Shown here one piece after another: positions 12,515 through 24,800 of a DNA stretch of 64,000 bases (the stretch's first letter is position 1; each line of letters opens with the position of its first letter). The translations under genes and the position numbers were made by a program. The notes under the pieces are model-generated. The model made no database searches. It worked only from the letters and a program-made list of their open reading frames with translations, and had not been told where the DNA came from. Location of the stretch: the NCBI GenBank assembly GCA_000499405.2, contig HG738137.1, positions 3,906,001-3,970,000 on the forward strand, in the 5' to 3' direction. This DNA is from Onchocerca volvulus (taxonomy: Eukaryota; Nematoda; Chromadorea; Rhabditida; Onchocercidae).

Positions 12515-12916
12515 GAAAATAAAAAAAGAACGACATGAAAATTAACATGCTGAAGTCATAAAATTCCATCACCGCGATATTTAAATAAAAATGAATGAAA
12601 GCAAAAAAAAAATAATAAATATAAGAAACTGAAGACAGAAGTTGATCATCATCTAGATTTATATTAGATGAAAATGAATATTCGTAAAACAGTATCAGAA
12701 TCTCAACACAAATTTTTTCAGCTATTTTCAAGCTCATACTGGTACTTCTTTCTGTATAACTTACATATTTTAAACACTTATTTGAAAAGATCACATAGAT
12801 TTATGGGGAATATGAAAATAGGAAAGAAACTGATTGGAAGAACAGGAAATTAACCTACGACCAAAAATATTAAAAATTCTTTAATCATTTACTAATATAA
12901 ATCACAGGGACATCAT

Positions 12917-15629
12917 TTATACTACGTTTGTTTTGTCCAAATCTAGACGACAGACCGGACATTTTTTATTGTACACTAGCCAGCGATCGATACAAACGAT
13001 ATGGAATACATGATTGCAGCGAAGAGCTCGAATTTCTTCATCCGTTTCAAAATCATTTAGACATACCTGAAGAATTCTATGAAATAATTTCAAAAGGATG
13101 ATGATAATAAATACACTAATATAAATGGATATGAAATGACCGTGCAGCGTTCTTGTTCTGTCTCAGGAATATCATTCTCTTTGACATATTTGTAAGTAGT
13201 CGAGAAACGGTTGATTTGTTCAACAGTAGCCCCGATTGGTATAGGATCATTGGAAGTGGGTACATTGCTACCCAAAATGACTGTTGGATCATGTGGCTGC
13301 AATAGCACCTGAAATAGACAAATTTATTATAATGGATTCAAAGCTAAAAAATAACTGGAAAAAATGAAGCAAGAATATAAATAATAGCTTACCATAGCGA
13401 GTTCCATAATAGGCTGATGGTGACGCGGTAGAAAAACCACTGGTTGAGATGCTAAACGTCTTGGTACAATATCAACACCAATCAGATTACTTGATGCCAA
13501 AGAATGCCGTTGAAACCACAAATTGTTGGCTTGTTGTTGACGTTCGATCTGCGCTATACGCGATGATAGCAACAAATCATGTACTGGATTCATATCAGTT
13601 TCACGTCTAAAGTTGAAAGTAAATAAAATTTCGATTCTATAAATCTTTATCTTTTTAAGCTTAAAATTTCACTCTAGTTTCGTACATTGAAGAAGAAACT
13701 ATTCATTAATATAACTCGATTGCCACAAAGAGAGTACCTGTAACTAGTGCCTGATTCATTCCGCTGGCAAAAGCACATCGGATGACGCGGACAAATATGA
13801 TGATGATGATACGGACAAGACTGATAAGGACATTGATAGGTAGTGCGGCTGCGGCAATCACAACAAATTGTTGAATTTAAGCTTGATCTATTATCCACCG
13901 TACTTCTTTCGTCACCTTGCATTCTGGAAAAGCAAATGATACTTGGAAATGATACTTCGAAGAACTATCATACTGCGCAGTAAAGGAATGTTTACTCAAT
14001 ATGTCGTTGAGAAGTCAGATATGAAGTGGTTGCTTCTGCACCAGGTTCAACACGGCGTATTTTTTGCAAACGAATGTTCGCTGCACCATCCGGATCTGTT
14101 ACCGGAAGATGATTGGCAGCAAGCTGTTCACTGGATCGCTTTAATCGCATCATTGACGATCGAAGAGATGGCAAAGTTAAAGTTGGTGGCAAAGATGATA
14201 CCTATAAAAAGTATTCTGAGCAATTTAACGATATCAAAGTTGCATCAATGAATGTGGGATAAAAAATTAATTAAACCCACTCGAGCAGATGCAACATTGT
14301 TTGCTATTGTTGCTGGTAAAGTATGGGAATGGCTCTGCGATAATGTAGCAGGTACTGTACCTAAAATATAGAAATACGGTAAACGAAGAATAAAGTAGAT
14401 CCCAAAATACTAACATAACTAAATGAACTAAATATTAATTTTTCTATTATAAGTGGCAAAACTAACCCAAAGATGAGAGTGAATGTGAAGCATAAGTAAT
14501 TGGACGATGATGAAGCGCACACGGTTGAGCATAGATGCAGTGGCAGACTGCTGTTATTGGAGTAGCGGCCGAAAGGAATGTACAAGGTGAAGCAGGAGGT
14601 GTAGGACCAGTGATATATGCAGCTGTTAATGCTGATGGATAGATTAGCGGGGCGGCAAAGGCAGGAGTCTGCGTAAAAGCTGTTTCAATCACACCAGGAA
14701 CCTAGAATTTTTATTTCGAACTGCTAAAATCATTAGATAATAAAAGTCAAGATTTTTAAGCACAACTTTCCGAAAAAAAGATATCTACTGTGACATTCCA
14801 ATTTTGTTTCCCAGGAAAAGAAACTACTACATTTACCATAATGATAGCTCATTCTTATCATAATGTGGAAAAACATATAAAAATTTCGTCTTCAGGCTCC
14901 ATTTGCATTGATATGAAAAAGTGAACTGAAAAAACCTGTATTGGAATATAAGCTGCAGGACTGCCTTGCAAAGTCATTGAAGGCACCGAACCAGTCGTAA
15001 ATGTTGGTCCAGAAACAAAGGAAAGAGCTGTGTTATGCGATGATGCTTCACTAGATTCTGGAACCCTATTCATCGCATCATTCATAATATTTGTCTGCAA
15101 AATACCGCTTGCATTCTCCATGTTTTCCTCCTGCAATACCATTACGAGAAAGCGCTATCCTTAAATGTTACCTATTTCTAGCAATAAAATTTTATCAGAA
15201 TGGATACATAAAATGCGTAAAAATCTCTCGAGATATCTCTGCGCAGTTATATATAGCGCTGACATGATTCAGTGTGTCAATCAATAAAAAACCATCATCT
15301 GAAACCTCAGCAATGCTTCACACTTATTGGATAAGTTTTTTCAGAAGGAATACGAAATGCGGAAAACGTTATCAAAAAAAATTACTCATCCAAGTAAATA
15401 TCTTTTGGCTTTCCTCTCTCTTACTAAATGGAACATACTTCGAAATTCATCTTTCACATTGTCCAAATTTCCATAATAAACTTTGATATCGAACTATAAG
15501 GATATATCCTCCCTTAAATTACTCAAACTGTTGAATCAAACAAGCACTGACTATTAGCAACTCGCCCGATAATCCGTTTAGTTCTTGTGTCGTTTCATTC
15601 GAAGATGTCGTTTGCTTTGTTTGAGACAT
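12917..15629 (-). CDS. RING-H2 E3 ubiquitin ligase, Arkadia/RNF111-like
   Basis: Likely membrane-independent E3 ligase. Exons: 15629-15552 (probable), 15130-14936, 14701-14467, 14360-14281, 14201-13996, 13923-13738, 13606-13393, 13308-13141, 13066-12917, giving 503 aa. The C-terminal RING-H2 is complete: Cys453, Cys456, Cys471, His473, His476, Cys479, Cys490, Cys493 (CTVCLNDFE...CNHVFHIVCIDRWL...CPVCR). The preceding GATVEQINRFSTTYKYVK matches the segment just before the RING in Arkadia and RNF165 (GAT...IERCTYPHKYKK), where TGF-beta signalling repressors are degraded. The centre is Ser/Thr/His-rich with a Cys/His cluster (residues about 264-290). The first exon joins through a weak GTCAGT donor; if wrong, translation starts at 15121 (MENASG), giving 474 aa. 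Family call firm; ortholog assignment moderate. Confidence 0.85.
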
Positions 15630-16938
15630 TTCCGAACAACAAATCGGAAAGAAACAACCACCTGCAAAACTATAAATAAATCAGTGACATGCCAACATTA
15701 AAATATGAAGCAAGTCGATTGAATCAAAATTTTCATTTCCTAGCGGAGAAAAAATTTTCATTTTTTAGCGGATGATGCCATTCTTCCTCCCTTTGTTCAT
15801 GCATTCTGGTATTAGATTAAAAGAATCAAAAGATATGATAAAAATTGAGTAATAAGTAATCGACCCGAACTGCTTCGATCTCAAATATCGCAAGTTGCGC
15901 AATTCACGAGCCATGCACCGACTGAGAGAACAATGATAGATAGGCCTTGCTCTCAAAACTACTCTCTTTCATCGAAAACTCTGCCATCACTTCAGCAATC
16001 TCTCACTTCTCCATCACCCACATCCTGTTACAACTATAGATCATGACTGTTTCATACTCTTTTCATCTCTGATTAACTTCATGCAATTTTTTTTAAATCG
16101 TCCTATCAAACCTCAGAATCCCTCGCTCATCTTTGACCCGGCTTCAAGGGATTCTCCATCCCCCATCCCGTTACTCATACCAATCATTATCGATTCCACC
16201 AAGCATTACAAATTACGTGATACACGGACCTAGTTCGGAAGTCGAGGGCATGCGGGAAGATCCGATTAGAGTCTAAGTTCAGCATTTTTTTTTGCCCAAA
16301 TTTCGGTTTGTTTTAAAACTGTTGTTCATCTTATAAATTATGCATTACTCTACTCTTTATGGATGGTAAGAAATCTATGTGACACATAACAAGTTGCTTG
16401 ACAGAAAGGGTAGTTATGTGAGGATTGAGAACGGGTTATTTGACAAATAAGCGCAGTGTTTAAAGCATGTGGATATTTATTCACCGCAAACGAATACTTA
16501 TCTTTCTCAAAGGCCTTTCAATCGCATCATAATTTCCTCATCCTAAGATAAAGTTCACAGTATAGAAAACATAAAGATAATACTATTGTTTAAATGACGA
16601 ATTCATTTCACACAAAAGCAACAGATGGAAATTCTTCTATTCAGTTATTTCCCTTACTTTACTTTATCTGTTATCTTAGAGCATTAAGAAATAATATAGT
16701 GGTGATAGCCATATAATGTTTTCCTAGTTTTCAGAACAGTCATTTGCATCGATTATGGGGTGGGAATTAATTTTTGGAAACAATGATGAAACAGATGGTT
16801 AATAATAAATAACAGTGGACAGGTTCAGAGTATAAACGTAGAGAATAGTCTGAGGACAAGAAGTAATAATTATGAGTACATTTCAGGAATTATGAACCTC
16901 AATAAATGTAATCGATTGATAATGTTGATTAGGTAAAA
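15630..16938. other. Divergent intergenic region between RING E3 and SYS1
   Basis: The genes on either side point away from each other, so both promoters must lie here. A TTTTGCAG acceptor at about 15660-15667, just upstream of the RING gene's first ATG, suggests a spliced-leader site. The stretch 16000-16270 is richer in C and G than its surroundings. No further gene was recognised. Confidence 0.5.
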
Positions 16939-17952
16939 ATGAGCTCGTTTCGATCATATGTTTGGGATCCCGGTTTAATTATTACGCAGATTATATGTAT
17001 GCAAGCTACGTTTTATACCACTCAGTGTATTCTGTCAGTGTTGATTTCCATTGGAGGCGATTATCCTTCGTTAGAACAAGTGTTCACGACAGAGGTCTGT
17101 TGATTTTATATCACTCTTGTTTCTTTAATTTCCACATCACTATTATCTCAACTAATTTCTCTCGGTGACTTGATTGATTATTGTATTCACTGTCTTGATT
17201 TCCTTCTTTATGTAAAATCATTAACTTCATAAGTTTCTTGCGTAATAAGAATGCCTAAAGCATTTCGACAACATCAAATAAAACTTGATCATATTCGAAA
17301 AGGAATTTGAGAGATATCAAGTAGTTACACATCCAAGATCAAATTTATTAACCACTATGGAAATTTGGCGTCGGTATAGCTCTCTGTGATTCAGTAGAGC
17401 TATTGATAAAGTCCATTCTTTCTTTAACTGTGACTGAAAGGACGGCAAAAAGACAAAAGTACATCGTATTAGAAGATATTGATATCGCAACATAAAATAT
17501 TTTAAAGTAGATATTTTAATCCGTGTTTGTGATATTTTGTACCAAATATACAAAATAAATTGATTATATAACTGAAGAATTTTAAAATATGTTAATCTAG
17601 TATTTTTACTCGAAAATCTGCAGGTCACTGGAATTACAACCGTAATATGAATACCTAGTTTCAGGCTACACTCCACGGAGCAATTACTCAATTACTTTCG
17701 GTTGCAGTATGCTCTCTTATTATGAGTAAAGTTGTGGGACGCTCGAAACAGTGTCTAGATTTTGCATGTACTTTACATTTTTGGCACTTCATCGTCGTTA
17801 CTTTGTGTCATAAATCGATTCCTACGCATGTTTTCTGGTGGCTCTTACAGCTTTTGAGTATCGCTTCATGTACATTATTGGGTGAATATTTTTGTTTGCA
17901 AATTGAATTTAGGGATATTCATTTGTCAACAAATTCAAAATATGAAGTGTAG
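16939..17952 (+). CDS. SYS1: SYS1 Golgi integral membrane protein
   Basis: Golgi four-helix membrane protein that, in yeast and mammals, recruits ARFRP1/Arl3 to the trans-Golgi. Two exons, 16939-17094 and 17665-17952, join in phase 0 to give 147 aa (human 156). The N-terminus MSSFRSYVWDPGLIITQI matches human FRSYVWDPLLILSQI. The C-terminal half has GRSKQCLDFACTLHFWHF and WWLLQLLSIAS, then LGEYFCLQIEFRDI, against human RGKQCLDFTVTVHFFHL and IGEYLCMRTELKEI. Hydrophobic segments lie at about 12-40, 60-75, 85-105 and 108-126. The loop after helix 1 is about seven residues shorter than in human, so a micro-exon could be missing. The name is not to be confused with C. elegans sys-1 (a beta-catenin). 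AATAAA at 18268-18273 is a candidate poly(A) signal. Confidence 0.9.
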
Positions 17953-18267
17953 CGTGGTGCCTTTTTTCTTATTCGTATCTGCTAAGCTAACTATTTCATA
18001 AACACTGTGGCAGTGGTAATGCAAACGATCTCATTAGTTTACCACTCTGAGATGCATGAATCATTCCAAATACTACAAAAAATTTGAAATTTAAGAATTC
18101 AGTTTCGGCTTATTGACTAATGTACATTGGATTTTATCGTAAATTTGCATGAGAAATAGTTTTAGCCAAAAATGATATTTTTTACTTGGATAATGCCTGT
18201 TTTGGGATAAGCGAAATTTCATGACCTGTATGTTTTATTTCACATATTTTGATAAGTGAAGTAGAAG

Positions 18268-18273
18268 AATAAA
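18268..18273 (+). promoter_or_regulatory. Candidate polyadenylation signal of SYS1
   Basis: AATAAA about 316 nt after the SYS1 stop, with a second AATAAA a few bases further on. It is the first good hexamer before the convergent UBA5 gene begins at 18347. Confidence 0.35.
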
Positions 18274-18346
18274 TAATTATAAACTAATAATAAATAATTA
18301 TATCCCTTATTCTTCATCAATAAAAAATTATGAGCACAATCATTCA

Positions 18347-21300
18347 TCATAAACTTTTCAATTCGGCCATCAGTGCTGACAAGTTCTTCACCTCAGATGT
18401 TTGTTCCTTATTTCCCATATCCTAAAAAATTCTTTTAAGAAAAAAATCCGCTAAAATCATGTATTTTATCAAAACATGAATTATACAAACAAATACTGGA
18501 AAAACATTGAAACCATAGCTTTTGTGTAATATTAAAAAAATACTTCTTTAACCGCAGCTTCATAAGCAAATTGTATTCCTTCGTTAGGTCCATTACAATG
18601 ATCATTAGTATGATCAGTTAACGACTCATCAATCACTTCAATTCCTGCAAGAATGAGCATGAACCAGTTTCATTTACTGTAATCTGTATGCAAAATTTTT
18701 TTGAAAATTAGTATAACCCCAGTCGTTATTCTCGTGTGTTATTTTTTCTTCTTCGATCTTTTCATTCTCTCCAGTTTCTCTTTCATTTACAATATGCTGC
18801 AATTATATAGAATAATAAATCAACTACTGTCAAAGATAATTTGCAAAAACTTTTGCATAGGATTTATGCAAATTATTGTGAGTAGAAAAATAGCATTTTG
18901 ATCGCCAAATAGTAGTTTTATCAATTACATAATACGAAATTGAAAGTTTATACCTTATATTCTTTCTGTCTTTGTTGACAGAAACGATCTTCACAACTTG
19001 GATTCGGTAACATTTTATGTCGAGGAAAAAAATCACAAAGAGCATTATATCCCAAGCAGTAAGATACTTCACCGAAATTTAAGAGAAACCTGAAATGAAC
19101 TATTAAATACGTGCAAAATTAGCTTAAAAGCGATGGACAAAATTTAAGAAATACTATACTTCAAAGTATTTTGTACTAGAAAGCCGGCAATGACGGCCAT
19201 TGTAGTGGGCAATGACGCAGCACAAACTCCTTCACGCTTCAGAGTGCGTTCATCAATATTTGACGCAACCACTAAAGGAGGCACACACTGAAAAAAAAAA
19301 AAAAAAAAAAAAAAAAAAACATTAAGTGAAGCATTTGAAAAGTATGGCTCAAAAATCATGAATAAATTTTCAAAAAAGATTGTTCATTGATTCAAATATT
19401 TACATTCTTTTTTTTCTTTTTTTTTTTTTCAAGCACTTTTGATAATAAAACAAGAATTATTACAGCAAAGCAAGCACTATATCCGGGACGCATACACTGT
19501 ACATGGCCAGATACTGCATTCTCGCTCACACCAGATTCCATCCATATCTGATTCTCTTCATTACAAGCCTATAAAAAAAACAAAACATAAGTGCCATCAA
19601 TGAGAGAAAGAGAGAGAGATCCAATTTATCTCAAAATCAATGATAAGTAAACAATGGAAAAAGAATGAACTATTACATTGATGAAAATATTAAAATGGTT
19701 ATACGTACAGTATTAATAGTCATCCTAGCTTCGAAATTATCCACACAGCTGAGAACGAGTTCAACTTTTTCACCATTAAGATTTCCCTTCCTACAAATAA
19801 TTTATATTTTTTATAAAGATTATATCTGATAAAAAAAATTCTTCAAAAACAATGGCGTCTAACAAATCATAGATTTTACCTCTGTGTGATTTAAATACAT
19901 ATATTAGGATATATTATGTTATTATAAAAAACAGAAAAGAACACTCTAAAGATATATAGCTACGTAGTATCATTTTTCGTTTGATAAGCTTTCAGAAAAT
20001 AATCTTTATCTCGAAAATAAACAATCAGTGCCAATAGCAATGACTAGATGATTCAGGATGACATTCATCTAATTCTATAAGTTTCTATCCACTGACTTAA
20101 AGAGAAAATATTTCTTAGAACGATAATGAAAAATGAGAAAAAAAAAGCTGAACTTCTAATAAATTCTTCATCTTTCAATTTTCAAGAATGAAATTCTTTC
20201 GAACAAGAAATAGAAATACCTGATTCGGTCAACAAAAAGGGGATAGTTCTTTACAGTCGTTATATTCATATTATATGTTTCGAAATCTACATCGGGATTT
20301 ATTGCTCTGAAAACAAAAAAATAGTAAAAGAAACGAAAATAATAATAATAGAACGGTAACGCAGCAGCAACATAACTGATGGCATATTTTATATTGTTAC
20401 TTTTACAACAGTAAACTTACATGAGTGTGCTCCGTGCTGCGTCTACTTTACTCATACCGGAATGCTGTGGTTGATAAAACAAACGATTCATATTAGCAAG
20501 CTCTACCTAAAACCTTTTAATATTATCGCCCTTCAGCTTCCATATCGCGCAAAATAATGCTCTTAATAAAAAAAAAATAGCCTAGAGAAAATATCGATAA
20601 ATAAAATTACTCCCGCATGATGGAATATTGTGAAAGAAAAAACGAAAGATCAACCAAGAAAGTTTTCCTCTGTATTCTACTAATGTTATAAACACTTGAA
20701 CTTACCAAGATAACTAAGTATCTCCCAAAAAAATTATTTCTTTTATGGTTTCGCAGAGAAAAAAATGAATTTTTTTTACAAATGAAAATGTAAACCTTAT
20801 CATAATCAAACAATATAAGCTTTCCAATGCCACATCTCGTCAACATTTCGGCAACAACACTTCCAACGCCACCGACACCTACTATTAATACTGTTTTCTT
20901 TCGGATATCATCGTAATTTTTTACAATACCCATTTTCTTCAAAGCCATCAGTCGACTGTACGGATTGGAATCATTTACTTCCGCACTCATCACATCTGCA
21001 TCATGCAATGAAAAAAGAACAAGGATGAAACGATCACAGGAAACGAAATCAATTTTTTCAGTTAGCATTAATGGCATTGAACAATATCTGACAAAATTAT
21101 ATGATAGTTATGTCTGGAAAAACGTGATAAAAATATAATAGTTCGAAAAAAAGTTCCAATGAGAACGGCATATATTCTGCTAAATAATGAGACTTTTTAA
21201 CATACAAAAAATGAAGTGAAAATGGTAGTTTTTAATAAATCTAACGAAGTGAGCGGAAACTATGAAAAAGCCAAATAACAAAGACTTACCGATTTTAGAT

Positions 21301-21419
21301 CGTTTAACTGCATTAGTATTCATATCCATATTTCTTCCCTTTATGCATACCAAATCATTCTCTACTGCTAACAGCTTAGCATTCAATGCATCAAGTTGTT
21401 CTGACAGATTTTCCGTCAT
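18347..21419 (-). CDS. uba-5: UBA5, E1 activating enzyme for UFM1
   Basis: Adenylates UFM1 and passes it as a thioester to UFC1, the first step of UFMylation. Eleven exons give 402 aa (human 404): 21419-21290, 20995-20796, 20506-20421, 20306-20220, 19790-19709, 19568-19464, 19287-19160, 19089-18954, 18796-18718, 18644-18544, 18421-18347. The ATP loop GVGGVG is at 83-88 after [16 protein letters not shown]. Catalytic Cys252 is in [14 protein letters not shown]. Zinc ligands Cys228/Cys231 (CFACVPPL) and Cys305/Cys310 (CEDRFC) are present. The UFM1-interacting WGIEVI is at 344-349 and the UFC1-binding C-terminal helix ([14 protein letters not shown]) is present. The acceptor of the catalytic exon follows 29 consecutive T residues. 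Divergent from BOP1 and convergent with SYS1. Nothing key is missing. Confidence 0.96.
19291..19319. repeat. 29-nt homopolymer (A on plus, T on minus) in a UBA5 intron
   Basis: On the coding (minus) strand this is T29 followed directly by CAG and the exon with the catalytic cysteine, so it forms the whole polypyrimidine tract. Such a run is prone to length variation between individuals. Confidence 0.85.
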
Positions 21420-21884
21420 CGATACTTTAACAGATGATAGAATATAACTAAAGAATACATAATTTATGATTAAGGTAAGTGAATGATAACCGAGCATAAG
21501 ATAATCAAATCATAAATGGATAATGAATAGACGGAGACAAATCTTAATTTAGTTATTCTTAAAAAATAGCAAAAAACCTGATTTATTAAGTTTTTGTTAG
21601 TTACCAATCGATAATTGTATTACTGCACATCTAATAATAGTATAAAGAGAAAAGGTACAACAATTAATGAATAAAACTATAAGCACAGTTCAAAAGATTA
21701 AGTCAATTCTCCATTGAGCTACATGAATGACTTTGGCCCGAGTCAGCTTTTGCCAGCCGGCCGTTTTTGATTGAAAGAATATTTGAATTAGGCTGATTGG
21801 GAATGTATGAAGTCGGGACTATTGAGCTTGGCTGCAGTGTGGATGTTTCTTCATTTCTGAACAATCTTTTTTTCAGTTGCAACA
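21420..21884. promoter_or_regulatory. Shared divergent promoter region of UBA5 and BOP1
   Basis: Only 465 bp separate the UBA5 ATG (21419, minus) from the BOP1 ATG (21885, plus). A TTTTTTTCAG acceptor ends at 21876, eight bases before the BOP1 ATG, a likely spliced-leader site. On the other side a CTTTAG motif lies upstream of the UBA5 ATG. Both transcripts must start within or across this region. It also contains the 3' part of a long antisense open frame (21703-22044). Confidence 0.6.
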
Positions 21885-24800
21885 ATGATTCATAAACGGG
21901 TGAATTCCGGAGAGTTGGAGGAAACGAGTGGAAAGGTCCACTATTATGACTCGAGTGATGAAGAGGTTTGAAATCATGACTTTCTCTAGTTTTCCAGTTT
22001 TTTTCCGATCCACTATTATAAGATTGTTGTCTTATAAAAATATTTCAAATCATAAAAAAACAGTAGCCGAGATAATTATGACTGGTTATAGGATTTGAGG
22101 AATACGATAGGTAACATTCCGATTGAGTGGTATGATGACTTTAAACATATTGGTTATGATAAGGACGGGAATCAAATTGATTCAGCTGAAAAAAAAGATG
22201 GTATGGAAGAATTCCTTGACCGAATGGACGATCCTAATTACTGGTTAGTATGTATGTTCTCTTTTTTCCATGCTATTAAAAATCAACAACTTTCTAATAC
22301 TTGAATGAAAGAAACCGTTTAATTTTAAAAGAAAATGTTGCCTATATCTTCAATATACATTGCTTTACTTGCTTTTCATGTATTATAAATGTTAAAAATT
22401 AAGAAAACCTCGACTGTGGTATTGAATTTCATTGCTTTTAGCATCTCAAAAAATTTTTATTTTTGTTTTATATAATAAATCATGTTTGTAAAGGCTTATA
22501 TGTAAAGAGACTGTTCTAGGAGAAAAGTTTATGACCAACAAAGCGGTGGTTTCGTTACTTTAAACGATGAAGAAGTGAGAAAGCTGAATGCACTAAATGC
22601 CTCAAAATATCCATCGGTTGGTTACAATCCGTATCAACCATTTCTGGACATCTTTTCATCACAAACAGAAATTCATCCAATATCAAATCGACCAGATTCT
22701 AAACGTTCATTTATTCCCTCATTGGATGAAAAGCGTATTGTTGGTCAGTATTATTTCTTACGGAATTTTAAAAATGCTCGAACTAATTATTTTTTAATTT
22801 CCATTCTTATAATTTTGTATACCCTTGATGGAATTTGTTCATTTTCAGGAAAAATGGTGCATGCGATTAAGATGGGTTGGGTGCGACCATCTCGACCAAA
22901 GGAGATTAAAAAAAAGGTATCGGTCAACGAGCTCTTCATTTAAGACATTCTTGTTGATATCTCTACTGATTCGGAATATTTTTTCGTCTCATTTTATTTT
23001 TATTAAAGGTTTATGACTTATGGGCTGATGATCCTTTCAAAGAAAAAACGAAAAGTGAATTATCTAGGATACGAATGCATTTTCCTGCTCCAAAAGTTGC
23101 TTTACCTGGACACGCTGAAAGTTATAACCCACCGGCAGAATATTTATTTGATGATGAAGAACTGAAAAAATGGGAGGTTAGTTCGAGTAAAATATATATG
23201 TTATGCTGCTTCCGAATAATTTTCATTGATTGTTTATTTCTTCCATTTCTTGATGGCACAGTTTTATCACAATTTTTAGTTTAAAAAAAAAATTATCAGG
23301 AAGCTGATCCAGAAGATCGACGATTGGACTTTGTTCCAAAAAAATATGGTTGTTTGAGGAAAGTACCTGCATATGATGAATTTTATAATGATCGTTATCA
23401 GCGCTGTCTTGATTTATATTTAGCCCCACGACAAAGAAAAATGAAGGTATTTGATTAATATCGATTTAATAAACTTCATCACGTTGAAGTTGGTGCTTTA
23501 TTTTATCATCTTTTAATCATTGAACTCAACTGCTTAATATATTATCAAGGAATTGGAAAAAAAATATACATATTTAATTCTTTTCAGTTAAATGTTAACC
23601 ATACGGAGTTACTTCCTGAACTTCCTAACCTAGCAGAAATGCGTCCTTTTCCAACGACACAGAGCTTCGTAAGTTTCACTTTTTTTATGTCATTTTTTTT
23701 TCTTTATTTTAAAAGAATGTTGCCGTTGCAATGTAAATTTTGATAAATCTTAATATGACATGGATTAGATTTCTGAATCTAATGAATTAATTTTGTTAAT
23801 TTTTTTAAAGCTTATGCTTGGTCATTCCGGGCAAGTGAGGAGTTTGTCGTTTGAACCTGAATCAGCGGAAATCTTCGCATCAGGTGGTGAAGATGGAACG
23901 CTGCGATTATGGTCCATATGTGATGGAAGGTGTCTCAAAGTACTGATTTTTGTATAACATTAACAAATTTAATAATCACAGTACCATATTAACCAGAAAG
24001 ACCTGCCAATGTGTACATATACAACTGGTTTTTAGATTTCAGTTATTCGTCTTTTTTTTTTTTTTGATTTCAATTATTGCTTCAGTTGTTCAGAGTTCTG
24101 CTTCCATTACTGCTTAAATTATTTCTGTGTTACCGACACACTTAGTGAAGACCGACTAAGACTCCTATCTTATTTCGAATAATAATGTTGCATTCTTCAT
24201 TCTAATTATATCCTTAAATTCAGTTTTTGTGATGAAATTACAATTATTACAGACAACAAACTTGGAAAATCCAGTAACAAGTGTGGCTTATTGCCCTCTT
24301 GCAAAATGGACACTTATTGCTGTTACATTGGAATCGACGAATATGATTTTAACAAATTCTTACTGTGGAGATCGCCATCGTATCACAGCTACTACAGAAT
24401 TTTTATCAAAACTTCGATGTGAATCTTCAGAAAATGATATTTTAAGATGGAAATATGAAGGGAAAGGCAAAATATCAATTAATCTTGGATATGTTGGTTT
24501 CACTTTGAATTTCTGCATTATTTTTGTAATACTGCATACATTATTTTTGTTTTAAAAAAATAGTACCGTTACAATTATCTTCAATTTCATTCACGAAGTT
24601 TGATATTTTTGTTCTGTTATTCAAATTAATATTGAAGGCATCATCACGATTAATTACTGAATATAATTTAATTACTTTGTTTTACAGTTATATTTATATT
24701 ATAGAGTGCATTATGTTTTGTTTCTTTAGATTGCACGTCAAGTAGTATGGCATCACAAAGGTGATTACTTTGCAACATTTGCTAATTCGAAGTCACCGAA

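Noticed and set aside
13943..14251. 102-codon plus-strand frame
   Set aside because: Antisense to a phase-consistent exon of the RING-H2 gene (14201-13996).
17317..17691. 124-codon minus-strand frame, among the longest in the window
   Set aside because: It overlaps the start of SYS1 exon 2 on the opposite strand and has no family resemblance; AT-rich intron sequence explains its length.
18701..18901. 66-codon plus-strand frame
   Set aside because: Antisense to the UBA5 exon 18796-18718, which matches the conserved HENNDWG region.
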